A DNA stretch of 64,000 nucleotides, from positions 186,001-250,000 of the forward strand of contig DEQW01000002.1 of the NCBI GenBank assembly GCA_002360635.1, given 5' to 3'. The first letter of the stretch is position 1; each line of letters begins with the position of its first letter. Made by a program: the position numbers and the translations under genes. Origin of the DNA: Flavobacteriaceae bacterium UBA3356. Its GTDB lineage: Bacteria > Bacteroidota > Bacteroidia > Flavobacteriales > Flavobacteriaceae. This document shows, piece by piece, positions 34,840 through 43,728 of the stretch. The notes under the pieces were generated by a model. The model had not been told where the DNA came from. It saw nothing but the letters and a program-made list of their open reading frames with translations, and did no database searches.

Positions 34840-37245
34840 ATGAAAAACATTATTTTATTGATGGTATTATTAGGCTTTGCCTATACAGCAAGCGCCCAAG
34901 TAATTACCATAAAAGATCAGGAAACAGAACAACCTCTGGAACTGGTTACTCTTATTAGCAAAAACACAAATGCCTATGCCACAACTAACTCTAAAGGAAA
35001 GGCAAATATTTCGGCTTTAAAAGATGCTGAAAAAATTGAAATACGAACCCTCGGTTATAAAACTGAAGTTAAAAGCTATGCGGAATTACAAGCTGCTGAC
35101 TTTCTTTTGTTAATGGAGGCTTCAAACATAAGTATGGATGAAGTGATTGTTTCGGCAACGCGATGGAACCAATCATCGTCTGATGTCCCATCAAAAGTCA
35201 CTTCTATTTCCTCGGAAGAAATTAAATTGCAAAATCCGCAAACTGCTGCCGATTTGCTGGGGATTTCGGGGGAAGTATTCATCCAAAAAAGTCAGCAAGG
35301 TGGCGGTAGCCCCATGATACGTGGTTTCGCGACCAACCGTTTGGTCTATACCATTGATGGTGTGCGGATGAACACAGCGATTTTTAGAGGTGGAAATCTG
35401 CAAAATGTAATATCACTCGATCCTTTTGCTACCGAACATGTAGAGGTGCTTTTTGGTCCAGGGTCGGTAATTTACGGAAGTGATGCCATTGGTGGAGTTA
35501 TGAGCTTTAAAACGCTTACACCACAGTTTTCGTTAGATGACAAACCTTTTATTACAGGTAAAGCGATAACTCGGTATGCTTCGGCCAACAATGAAAAAAC
35601 AGCCCATTTAGATGTGAATGTAGGATGGAAAAAATGGGCTTTAACGACCAGCATTTCTTCTTACGATTATGACGATTTAAAACAAGGTAGCGAAGGTCCC
35701 GATGAGTTTTTACGCCCGTATTTCGTAAAACGTCAAGACAGTATGGATGTAGTGGTAAACAACGAAGATCCCCGTGTACAAATACCTTCGGCTTATTCTC
35801 AAATTAATTTGATGCAAAAAGTACGTTTTCAACCAAATGAAAACTGGGATTTTCAGTATGGGCTGCACTATTCTGAAACTTCAGAGTATGCAAGATACGA
35901 TCGCCGTTTACGAACACGGGATGGAGCTCCACGTTATGGCGAATGGAACTATGGCCCACAAAAGTGGATGATGAATAATTTAAATATAACTCATAGCAAA
36001 CAGAATACTATCTACGATCAACTATCGGTACGTCTAGCCATTCAAAATTTTGAAGAAAGCCGAATTAGCCGAAATTTCAATGATCCTAATCGTGAAACGC
36101 GTGTTGAAAAAGTAGATGCGTATTCTGCCAATGTGGATTTTGTAAAGGCTTTAGGCGAGAAACATGAATTATATTACGGCCTCGAAGCTGTTACAAACGA
36201 TGTAAACTCAACAGGAATTGATCTTAATATTGAAACTGGTGTTAGCCAACCGGGGCCAAGCCGCTATCCAGAAGCAACTTGGTCATCGTATGCAGCTTAT
36301 GTTTCAGATCAATTTACTATTAACGATCAAATATTACTACAAGGTGGTCTTCGGTATAATTTTATCAAGCTGGATGCCGAGTTTGACACGCAGTTTTATC
36401 CATTCCCTTTTGAAAAAGCAGATTTGGAAAACGGTAACCTTACCGGAAGTTTAGGTGTGGTTTACCGCCCAAGTGACGATTGGGTAATTAGTTCTAATGC
36501 CTCTACAGCTTTTAGAGCACCCAATGTGGATGATGTTGGGAAGGTGTTTGATTCTGAACCAGGTTCGGTAGTAGTTCCAAATCCTGATTTAGATGCTGAA
36601 TATGCCTATAATATCGATTTAGGAATTGCCAAAGTGTTTGACGATGTAGTAAAAGTAGATGTTACCGGTTATTATACACATTTAAAAAACGCATTGGTTC
36701 GTCGTGATTTTAAACTGAACGGACAAGACAGTATTTTTTATGATGGTCAATTAAGTCAAGTTCAAGCCATCCAAAATGCAGCTGTAGCAAATGTATATGG
36801 CGTACAAGCGGGTGTAGAAGTAAAACTACCTAGTGGTTTTGGCTTCTCTTCAGACTTTAATTACCAATACGGCGAAGAAGAGTTGGATGACGGCACTACA
36901 AGCCGTTCTCGGCACGCCGCTCCTTGGTTTGGGGTTTCAAGGCTAACCTATAGAGCCCAAAACTTGAATATGCAAATGTATATGAATTACAGTGGTAAAC
37001 GTGATTTTGAAGATCTTCCCGAAGGAGAAAAAAGCAAAACTGAAATATACGCTATTGATGAAAATGGGAATCCCTACGCAGCGGGTTGGTACACGCTTAA
37101 TTATAAAGCAAGTTACCAACTAAACGACACGTTTACCGTAACCGGCGGACTCGAGAATATTACAGACCGAAGATACCGTCCGTATAGTTCTGGTATTTCA
37201 GGTGCAGGAAGGAATTTCATCCTATCATTAAGAGCAGATTTTTAA
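34840..37245 (+). CDS. TonB-dependent outer-membrane receptor (heme/siderophore-type)
   Basis: An 801-residue receptor: signal peptide (1-19, ending ASAQ), carboxypeptidase-like domain (20-100), plug (about 105-225, DEVIVSATRW, MIRGFATNRLVYTIDGVRM, VEVLFGPGSVIYGSDAIGG) and a 22-strand-type barrel ending LSLRADF. The FRAPNVDDVG and VPNPDLDAEYAYN boxes are the FRAP and NPNL motifs of heme receptors, but the histidine normally lying between them is absent. Substrate may therefore be another iron complex or metal. It follows the 34201 gene and ends at a bidirectional terminator. Confidence 0.92.
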   Translation: MKNIILLMVLLGFAYTASAQVITIKDQETEQPLELVTLISKNTNAYATTNSKGKANISALKDAEKIEIRTLGYKTEVKSYAELQAADFLLLMEASNISMDEVIVSATRWNQSSSDVPSKVTSISSEEIKLQNPQTAADLLGISGEVFIQKSQQGGGSPMIRGFATNRLVYTIDGVRMNTAIFRGGNLQNVISLDPFATEHVEVLFGPGSVIYGSDAIGGVMSFKTLTPQFSLDDKPFITGKAITRYASANNEKTAHLDVNVGWKKWALTTSISSYDYDDLKQGSEGPDEFLRPYFVKRQDSMDVVVNNEDPRVQIPSAYSQINLMQKVRFQPNENWDFQYGLHYSETSEYARYDRRLRTRDGAPRYGEWNYGPQKWMMNNLNITHSKQNTIYDQLSVRLAIQNFEESRISRNFNDPNRETRVEKVDAYSANVDFVKALGEKHELYYGLEAVTNDVNSTGIDLNIETGVSQPGPSRYPEATWSSYAAYVSDQFTINDQILLQGGLRYNFIKLDAEFDTQFYPFPFEKADLENGNLTGSLGVVYRPSDDWVISSNASTAFRAPNVDDVGKVFDSEPGSVVVPNPDLDAEYAYNIDLGIAKVFDDVVKVDVTGYYTHLKNALVRRDFKLNGQDSIFYDGQLSQVQAIQNAAVANVYGVQAGVEVKLPSGFGFSSDFNYQYGEEELDDGTTSRSRHAAPWFGVSRLTYRAQNLNMQMYMNYSGKRDFEDLPEGEKSKTEIYAIDENGNPYAAGWYTLNYKASYQLNDTFTVTGGLENITDRRYRPYSSGISGAGRNFILSLRADF

Positions 37246-37266
37246 TTTCTTTTTAAGATAAATTTT

Positions 37267-37297
37267 AAAAGGTTGCTTAGTATTAAGCAACCTTTTT
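37267..37297. terminator. Bidirectional terminator between receptor and MATE genes
   Basis: AAAAGGTTGCTTA and TAAGCAACCTTTT form a nearly perfect stem with a 4-base loop, with A-rich and T-rich flanks. It sits between the convergent 34840 and 37300 genes and can serve both. Confidence 0.88.
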
Positions 37298-37299
37298 TA

Positions 37300-38706
37300 T
37301 TACACTTCTACCAGTTTCCACTTTCCTTTTTTAAACCAAAATATGGCTATGATAGCGATAAGTACTTCTGCTATTGTAATTGCCCAAAACACTCCCGTGG
37401 GACCCCAGTCTAGCCAAATGGCTGCAATATATGCAAAAGGCAATTGAAGCACCCAAAAGCAAAAAAAATTAATAACAGTAGGCGTTTTGGTATCTCCGGC
37501 ACCATTAAAAGCATTCGTAATCGTCATTCCATAGGCATAAAAAACGTACCCAGCCGTAATAATTTGCAAGCTTAGAGCACCGTATTTAATCACTTCCGGT
37601 TGTGGACTAAACCAGCCGACTATTACTTCAGCAAAAGCAAAATAAAAAAACGATACAATTAACATAAACCAAGCATTGTACTTTCCGGTTTTCCAAACCG
37701 AAGTTTCTGCCCTATCTGGTTTTTTAGCTCCAAGGTTTTGACCAACTAAAGTTGCCGCAGCATTACTCATTCCCCAAGCAGGCATCATGGTAAACATCAT
37801 AATACGTATTGAAATTGTATAACCAGCGAGTACCTCACTGCCAAACTCACTCATTATTCGCATTAAAAATATCCAACTAGACGTACCAATGATAAATTGG
37901 CCTATTCCTCCCAACGAAACCTTTATCAGGTTCCACATTACTGAAATATTAATCACGATATCTTTAAACGCTAGTTTTATTCGCGTAGCTCCATAAAAAA
38001 GAATGAATAACTGAAACACCACAGCCACACCCCTACCAATTGTAGTAGCAATTGCAGCTCCAGCGACTCCGTATTCGGGTATAGGGCCCAATCCAAAAAT
38101 AAATATCGGGTCGAGCATAATATTTAATCCATTGGAAAGAATTAACACCCACATCGCCATAGAAGCATTTCCAGCTCCCCGAAAAATAGCATTGATAAGA
38201 AATAATAATACGATCGTAATATTTCCACCGAAAAGAATTTGAGTATACCGATAGCCTTCTTCAATTAAATCGCGTTCGCCACCCATAAGACCCAATATTT
38301 CTTTTGGATATAAAATCCCGAATACCGATACGACAATAGCTACCAAAACACCCAAAATTATTACTTGCACTGCGGCTCTATTGGCGCCAGAAGTATCCTT
38401 TTCTCCAATACGTCTTGCCACAACAGCAGTTGCCGCCATACTTAGACCCACAGCCACAGCATATACAAGGGTTATTACCGATTCGGTGAGACCAATAGTT
38501 GCAACTGCGTTGGTACTTATTTGTGAAACAAAAGCGATATCAACCAAAGCAAAAATTGATTCCATACACATTTCAAGAATCATGGGTACAGAAAGTAAAA
38601 AAATAGCTTTGCGAATACTACCTTTTGTATAGTCTATTTCTTTTCCTGAAATAGCTTGTTTAAAAAGTTTTATAAAATTTACTAGGGTATTGTTTAATGA
38701 AGTCAT
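37300..38706 (-). CDS. MATE-family efflux transporter
   Basis: A 468-residue protein with twelve predicted membrane helices in two MatE repeats (about 30-195 and 250-420). The first repeat has VPMILEMCMESIFALVDIAF and the second GTSSWIFLMRIMSEFG. MATE proteins export drugs or cationic metabolites against Na+ or H+. The about 25-residue N-terminal lead (FKQAISGKEIDYTKGSIRKA) is usual for Bacteroidota members. No regulator or membrane-fusion partner is adjacent, so the substrate cannot be inferred. The 191-base upstream gap contains nothing recognisable. Confidence 0.93.
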   Translation of the reverse strand: MTSLNNTLVNFIKLFKQAISGKEIDYTKGSIRKAIFLLSVPMILEMCMESIFALVDIAFVSQISTNAVATIGLTESVITLVYAVAVGLSMAATAVVARRIGEKDTSGANRAAVQVIILGVLVAIVVSVFGILYPKEILGLMGGERDLIEEGYRYTQILFGGNITIVLLFLINAIFRGAGNASMAMWVLILSNGLNIMLDPIFIFGLGPIPEYGVAGAAIATTIGRGVAVVFQLFILFYGATRIKLAFKDIVINISVMWNLIKVSLGGIGQFIIGTSSWIFLMRIMSEFGSEVLAGYTISIRIMMFTMMPAWGMSNAAATLVGQNLGAKKPDRAETSVWKTGKYNAWFMLIVSFFYFAFAEVIVGWFSPQPEVIKYGALSLQIITAGYVFYAYGMTITNAFNGAGDTKTPTVINFFCFWVLQLPFAYIAAIWLDWGPTGVFWAITIAEVLIAIIAIFWFKKGKWKLVEV

Positions 38707-38897
38707 TTGTGGAAGATGTTGGTTAGTACATACAATAAAACCTCTCCAAAAAGAGAGGGAACATTCCTAATAAAAAAGAGTTTGATTAACTACGTTTTTT
38801 AATTAAATGTGCCGTTATGCAATATCCATTGACTTCATAATGAAACAAATATAGAATATTTATTTAGTATGTATTTATTTCTGAAAAGATTTTTTTT

Positions 38898-41375
38898 TTA
38901 AAAAGAAAAGCCAAAAATACCAGTAACCCCAAACTCACGAGCATCGGGATTGCCTAAGTAATTCCCTCGGAAGTTAAAATCAAGACGGAAAATCCTGAAA
39001 ATATTTCCAACACCCACGCTCCATTCCCAGTAAATATCCTCAGGTGCACGATACACAATATTTGAAGCATTTAGCGCTCGGTTTTCATCGGAAATTTCAC
39101 CATAAACTGCCCTAAACCCAATGATTTCACGAAGGTCTAAATCGCGAAGTCCAGGAATACGACCAAAAATTCGGCCTCCAAAATTGTGCTGTAAGTGTAA
39201 TGATGTATAAGTATCGGTTACAAACTCATAATAATCTAAGTTTGTAAACGCATTATATAAGCTAAAGTAGGTTTGATTACCAGGTACCGGACTTAATAAC
39301 CCTAACGGAACAGGATCGAAAATTTTTCCTGCCTCAATAGTTGAATATAACCGGCCAAAACCTCCAATATTCCACGGCTGGGTGTAAAAAGCTTGTAGTT
39401 TTTTATATTCAAAATCACCATCCAGTATATTTTTTAAACCATAGGTGTACCCTAAATAGAAGCTAGGGAAATCACCATCGTTGATAATGGTCCGTTCTAC
39501 TCCGTACCCAGAGGTTTTTCTACTAGGCGTGTAAAATAAACCTAGTTCAATTTCAGGTTGCGAAATGGTGCTCTTTATACTTCCATCTTCAGTAAAATAA
39601 TCGAGACTGAAAGTATCAGTAGCAGATATTAATTTTCGGTGGGATCCAGTTACCCGAATTGTAAAGTTTTTTGCAGGTTCAACCGAAAATCCAGCAGTGG
39701 CTAATTTTATTCGTGTAAGCCGATCATTGGCTCCCACTGAAATTAAAGATGAAGAAGCTAAACTTCGCCCTAAAACATCATTACTCGTAGTTAAAGTCGC
39801 TCCCGTTTGTTCTACATCTTTTCGATACCCACTAAAAATGGTTAATCGTGATTTTCTATCTAACAACAGTTTTCCTGAGACGCCGAATTTGAATCGTTTA
39901 TCTTTAAAGCCATAGGCCCCAAAGGTTTCAATTCGCCAAGGATCATTTTGACTAAAATACGTTCTTCCACCCAAACGAATTCGCAATCCTTCGGCTTCAT
40001 TAAAACCGAAAATGGAAAACACCGGGCCAATATCAAAATCATCAACTTCGTAATAACCACTCGCCAAGGTTGCACCAATGTTGTACAATGCTTTAAAACG
40101 AGGAATGGTTTTTAGCGTATCGAGCATGGTATAAATGCCCTTTTCATCTTTGCTCAATTCTTCCATTCGGTTCTGGTCCCAAAAGCTATCTGGACGGTTG
40201 TAAATTTCCTCGTTGTAAGGGTCGGTCTGTTCGCCGTAGAAACTTTTATCCTTTTTTAAATCAAACTCATAATTGTTATACAATGTGGTTCTTCTTCCGT
40301 AGATACCTTGTGCTTCTTCTTTTTTCCGAAGGCTAAAGTCACTTAAAAAATGATCACGGGTTATTAAAAAAATACTGTCATTTAATACATCAAACTCTTG
40401 TTCAATATATATTTCGCGCACCCAATTAATATTTGCACTTTTTGAAGCTTGCAGATTAATTTCTTTTATGGCCCACGTACTATCGTTTACCCAAAAGTCA
40501 CCTTTAAAGGTAAGTTCATTTTTTCTACGCGGGTAATAAACGATGTTGTAACACCATTTGTTATCACGAAATGCACTGTCTAATAATTTATAGTTATAAA
40601 CATCTATTCCCGTTCTGGACAATGGACTGGTAAAGGCTTTATCAAAAAATTTCAGGTAGTTATCGTAAACATTATATTCTTTATAAAGGTCTTTTACAAA
40701 GGCAATTAAAGTTTGGTTGTTTTCAAAACCGGAATTCTTATTTCCTTTTAAAACCTCCTTTTCCTGATTTAATGTATTGTCACCATATACTTTGGAATAG
40801 GCCTCGTTTATAAAGATTGGCAAATATGAATTTCCGGTAACATTTGAAGTATCAATCTGGTCCCAAATAAATTCCATTCCTTTAAAAATTCGGCTTTTTA
40901 TAAGGGTGCTATCTATAGTGTTTAAATCAAATTCCAGCTTTTCATATTTATCGTAGCTGTATTGTTTAAACTTTTTAACCCCATTTTCGCGTCGGTTTTC
41001 CCAAATTTTTCGAAGTATATCAATCGCCGGGTTGTTTTCTTTTGGCTGTTTACCACTTATAATTACTACTTCATCTAGAGCTGAAGCTTCTTCTTCTAAA
41101 ACCACCTCCATTTTATAGGTGTTCTTAGTTTCTAAAGAAACTTCTTTAGTTTCAAAACCTATAAATGAAAATACCACCGCATCGTAACTTGAATCGCTCT
41201 CCAGATAAAAACGGCCTTCCTCGTTAGAAATAGTTCCTTCGTTTGAACTTTTAAAAATAACATTCACAAATGGCAATGGCTCACCAGAAGCATCCTTTAT
41301 TGTACCGCTTACTTTAGTCTGGGCAACCAAAATTGAACTGGAAATTAACAAAAACAGAAAAAGAAAATGCTTCAT
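38898..41375 (-). CDS. DUF5686 outer-membrane protein with carboxypeptidase-like N-domain
   Basis: An 825-residue exported protein: signal peptide (1-18, ending LVAQ), carboxypeptidase-regulatory-like domain (about 20-105, with SGTIKDASGEPLPFVNV), then a long DUF5686 region with α/β parts (about 120-390) and a C-terminal barrel-like β domain ending FGVTGIFGFSF. The family is confined largely to Bacteroidota; members are thought to be outer-membrane barrel proteins of unknown role. It has no operon partner: it follows pdhB on the same strand, but a terminator intervenes. Confidence 0.85.
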   Translation of the reverse strand: MKHFLFLFLLISSSILVAQTKVSGTIKDASGEPLPFVNVIFKSSNEGTISNEEGRFYLESDSSYDAVVFSFIGFETKEVSLETKNTYKMEVVLEEEASALDEVVIISGKQPKENNPAIDILRKIWENRRENGVKKFKQYSYDKYEKLEFDLNTIDSTLIKSRIFKGMEFIWDQIDTSNVTGNSYLPIFINEAYSKVYGDNTLNQEKEVLKGNKNSGFENNQTLIAFVKDLYKEYNVYDNYLKFFDKAFTSPLSRTGIDVYNYKLLDSAFRDNKWCYNIVYYPRRKNELTFKGDFWVNDSTWAIKEINLQASKSANINWVREIYIEQEFDVLNDSIFLITRDHFLSDFSLRKKEEAQGIYGRRTTLYNNYEFDLKKDKSFYGEQTDPYNEEIYNRPDSFWDQNRMEELSKDEKGIYTMLDTLKTIPRFKALYNIGATLASGYYEVDDFDIGPVFSIFGFNEAEGLRIRLGGRTYFSQNDPWRIETFGAYGFKDKRFKFGVSGKLLLDRKSRLTIFSGYRKDVEQTGATLTTSNDVLGRSLASSSLISVGANDRLTRIKLATAGFSVEPAKNFTIRVTGSHRKLISATDTFSLDYFTEDGSIKSTISQPEIELGLFYTPSRKTSGYGVERTIINDGDFPSFYLGYTYGLKNILDGDFEYKKLQAFYTQPWNIGGFGRLYSTIEAGKIFDPVPLGLLSPVPGNQTYFSLYNAFTNLDYYEFVTDTYTSLHLQHNFGGRIFGRIPGLRDLDLREIIGFRAVYGEISDENRALNASNIVYRAPEDIYWEWSVGVGNIFRIFRLDFNFRGNYLGNPDAREFGVTGIFGFSF

Positions 41376-41406
41376 ATAGGTTTGAAATCTGCTACGTTTA
41401 GTAGAT

Positions 41407-41446
41407 AAAAAAACCTTACATTACGAAAAGTAAGAAAGGTTTTTTT
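41407..41446 (-). terminator. Terminator after pdhB
   Basis: AAAAAAACCTT (41407-41417) pairs perfectly with AAGGTTTTTTT (41436-41446); the short TTAC/GTAA pair extends the stem inside an 18-base loop region. On the minus strand it lies 41 bases past the pdhB stop and ends in a T run. Confidence 0.75.
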
Positions 41447-41487
41447 TAAAAAAAAGTGTACATTAATTACAATGTCACTTAATATAT

Positions 41488-42465
41488 TTATTTGTACATC
41501 ACTTTTTTCACCGCTTTTACCACATCGGCTGGTCCTGGCAACCATTCTTTCAATAGTTCTGGCGAATATGGCGCCGGAGTATCACCTGTGTTTATTTTAA
41601 CGATAGGTGCATCCAGATAATCAAACGCCTGGCTTTGTACTTGATACGTAATCTCGGTTGCAATATTGCCAAAAGGCCAAGCTTCTTCCAAAATTACTAA
41701 TCTATTTGTTTTTTTAACCGATTCTAAAATCGTCTCGTGATCCATAGGGCGAACGGTACGAAGGTCAATAACCTCACATTCTATACCTTCCTCTGCAAGA
41801 TCTTCGGCAGCTTTATAAGCGGCTTTGATAATTTTTCCGAAGGAAACAATGGTTACATCGGCTCCTTTACGCTTTACTTCAGCAACGCCCAATGGGATTA
41901 AATATTCCCCTTCAGGCACTTCACCTTTGTCACCATACATCTGCTCACTTTCCATAAAAATTACTGGATCGTCATCACGAATGGCACTTTTCAACAGCCC
42001 CTTAGCGTCTTTAGGATTACTAGGCACTACCACTTTTAATCCTGGACAGTTTGCGTACCAACTCTCAAAAGCCTGCGAGTGCGTTGCCGCCAATTGCCCT
42101 GCAGAAGCGGTTGGTCCTCTAAACACAATAGGAATATTAAATTGTCCGCCACTCATTTGGCGCATTTTCGCTGCGTTGTTAATTATTTGGTCAATCCCCA
42201 CTAACGAGAAGTTAAAGGTCATAAACTCAATAATAGGACGGTTACCATTCATGGCAGAACCTATTCCAACTCCGGAAAAACCAAGTTCAGAAATTGGGGT
42301 ATCGATAATTCGCTTTGCCCCAAACTCATCGAGCATTCCCTTACTGGCCTTATAAGCACCGTTGTATTCGGCAACTTCTTCACCCATTAAATATATAGTA
42401 TCGTCGCGACGCATTTCTTCGCTCATGGCCTCCTGTATCGCTTCACGGAATTGTAGTGTTTTCAT
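41488..42465 (-). CDS. pdhB: Pyruvate dehydrogenase E1 component, β subunit
   Basis: A 325-residue transketolase-type protein matching E1β of α2β2 2-oxoacid dehydrogenases: TLQFREAIQEAMSEEMRRDD at the start, GEEVAEYNGAYKASKGM, then the thiamine diphosphate-side region and LVILEEAWPFGNIATEI near the C-terminus. It oxidatively decarboxylates pyruvate together with E1α, which is not in this window. Closely related branched-chain E1β proteins cannot be fully excluded by reading, but the N-terminus favours pyruvate. It is alone in its unit, with a predicted -7 box upstream and terminator downstream. Confidence 0.93.
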   Translation of the reverse strand: MKTLQFREAIQEAMSEEMRRDDTIYLMGEEVAEYNGAYKASKGMLDEFGAKRIIDTPISELGFSGVGIGSAMNGNRPIIEFMTFNFSLVGIDQIINNAAKMRQMSGGQFNIPIVFRGPTASAGQLAATHSQAFESWYANCPGLKVVVPSNPKDAKGLLKSAIRDDDPVIFMESEQMYGDKGEVPEGEYLIPLGVAEVKRKGADVTIVSFGKIIKAAYKAAEDLAEEGIECEVIDLRTVRPMDHETILESVKKTNRLVILEEAWPFGNIATEITYQVQSQAFDYLDAPIVKINTGDTPAPYSPELLKEWLPGPADVVKAVKKVMYK

Positions 42466-42540
42466 ATCTCGACTCCACTCAATAAACGGAGCGGTAATTT
42501 TAAATTAGACATCAATTTTTTCTGTTTTACAACAGAACAG

Positions 42541-42548
42541 CAAAAATA
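42541..42548 (-). promoter_or_regulatory. Predicted -7 box of pdhB
   Basis: TATTTTTG on the minus strand matches TAnnTTTG, about 75 bases before the pdhB start. No TTTG -33 partner was found. The rest of the gap 42466-42701 is very AT-rich and holds no gene. Confidence 0.35.
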
Positions 42549-42701
42549 CACACTATTATTTAATTAAGATAACAACAACTTTTAAATATTGTTTTTTGCG
42601 ATTTTGAGGTATTAACAATTAATTTTGTTAAAAATTTAGATTTTTTCTTGTATATGTGATTTTTTTTTGTGGATTTGTACCTTCCCTTAAATATAAAAAT
42701 T

Positions 42702-42956
42702 ATGAGGAAATTAATCTTAACCATAATTGTAATGGTTTTTGCTTCATGTTTTGCTTTTGCAGACACAAGTGTGGAGACACTTGATTTTAATGAAAACATT
42801 GTTTTAACAAACAAAACCAACACTGACCAGACCAAAACTATAAACATCTTTGATGGATGGTGGTGGTGTCGTGTAGTTGCAGTGATTGAAGAGGAAAATC
42901 CATTTGGCGGAACAAATACTACCACTATAGAGCGTTGTATTTGGTTAGAAGTTTAA
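42702..42956 (+). CDS. Small secreted two-cysteine peptide precursor
   Basis: An 84-residue product from ATG 42702 (the frame also opens at 42669, but the ATG starts a proper signal peptide). Residues 1-20 form a signal peptide ending ASCFAFA with an AxA cleavage site, leaving a 64-residue mature part that begins DTSVETLDF. Its second half carries DGWWWCRVVAVIEEE and ends TIERCIWLEV, so the mature peptide has exactly two cysteines and four tryptophans. I do not recognise a family. A strong hairpin follows, then a GLPGLI gene and an outer-membrane barrel gene. A secreted signal, toxin or structural peptide is possible; none is shown. Confidence 0.7.
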   Translation: MRKLILTIIVMVFASCFAFADTSVETLDFNENIVLTNKTNTDQTKTINIFDGWWWCRVVAVIEEENPFGGTNTTTIERCIWLEV

Positions 42957-42965
42957 CTAATTTTT

Positions 42966-43013
42966 AGACTGCTTTCATAAAATATATTATAAAGAAAGCA
43001 GTCTTTTATAAAA
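42966..43013 (+). terminator. Intra-operon terminator or attenuator hairpin
   Basis: AGACTGCTTTC (42966-42976) pairs perfectly with GAAAGCAGTCT (42994-43004), an 11-bp stem with a 17-base AT-only loop, followed by TTTATAAAAA. It lies 10 bases after the peptide stop and 16 bases before the GLPGLI start, so it would either end the peptide transcript or let a fraction through. Confidence 0.75.
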
Positions 43014-43020
43014 ACCTACT

Positions 43021-43716
43021 ATGAAAAATCTCTTGATTTTGTTTCTATTTGCTAGTACAACAATAGGGTATTCACAGACATTAAAAGGAATCTATATTAG
43101 ACAGGCTATTGCTGGCATAGGAGACCAAAAAGAACTTTCTGAAAAGGCAAAAGAACCCTCTGTTTATTCCTATATATATTCCAATAACATTTCTTTGCAA
43201 GAATTAATTTCTAAAGGAAAAACAACTATAGATACGGTATATATTGAACATTTGGGCAAAAAATATGAGCAAACTCATACCTTAAAAAAGCTATCGAAAA
43301 CATCTTATTTTAAAAATTATGGTGAAAATCTATTTATCTTAAATTTTACCATAGCTGGCAATAGTACAACAATTAAAGATAATATTCCAACATATAACTG
43401 GTCCTTACAGGATGGAACGAAAAGTATAGCTGGGTATTCCTGTAAAAAAGCTACAACTACTACAACGAGACTTGGCAGAAAACAAACTATAACCGCTTGG
43501 TATTGTGAAGACGTTCCTATACAAGACGGTCCTATAGACTATAATGGTTTACCCGGTTTAATTTTACAATTAGAAATAGGGGATTTAACCAAAATAACTT
43601 TTAAAAAACTACAAATAACTCCAGACCAAGCCTTGCACATCTCAGAGCCTGAAAATAGTGCTAAACCTGTAAGTATAAAAGAATATGAAGAACAGTATTT
43701 ATCTGGCAGTCAATAG
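43021..43716 (+). CDS. GLPGLI family protein
   Basis: A 231-residue exported protein with a signal peptide (1-19, ending GYSQ) and the diagnostic motif DYNGLPGLILQLEIGD near residue 180, preceded by SIAGYSCKKATTT and ITAWYCEDVPIQDGP. This Bacteroidota-specific family has no known function, but its genes often lie beside outer-membrane barrel proteins like the one following here (12-base gap). The two cysteines (SCKK and WYCED) could form a disulfide. It is likely periplasmic. Length is slightly short of the common range of about 230-290. Confidence 0.9.
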   Translation: MKNLLILFLFASTTIGYSQTLKGIYIRQAIAGIGDQKELSEKAKEPSVYSYIYSNNISLQELISKGKTTIDTVYIEHLGKKYEQTHTLKKLSKTSYFKNYGENLFILNFTIAGNSTTIKDNIPTYNWSLQDGTKSIAGYSCKKATTTTTRLGRKQTITAWYCEDVPIQDGPIDYNGLPGLILQLEIGDLTKITFKKLQITPDQALHISEPENSAKPVSIKEYEEQYLSGSQ

Positions 43717-43728
43717 CCAAATAAGCTT

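Noticed and set aside
41376..41487. Small gene between pdhB and the DUF5686 gene
   Set aside because: The 112 bases are taken up by the predicted terminator; no frame longer than a few codons is plausible.
42560..42925. 121-codon minus-strand frame over the small peptide gene
   Set aside because: It contains lysine/isoleucine-rich low-complexity sequence of the AT-rich strand, while the plus strand has a signal peptide, an ATG and a terminator at the right place.
42966..43013. Reading the hairpin after the peptide gene as a riboswitch
   Set aside because: It is a single simple stem with an AT-only loop; no aptamer-like conserved multi-stem structure is visible.
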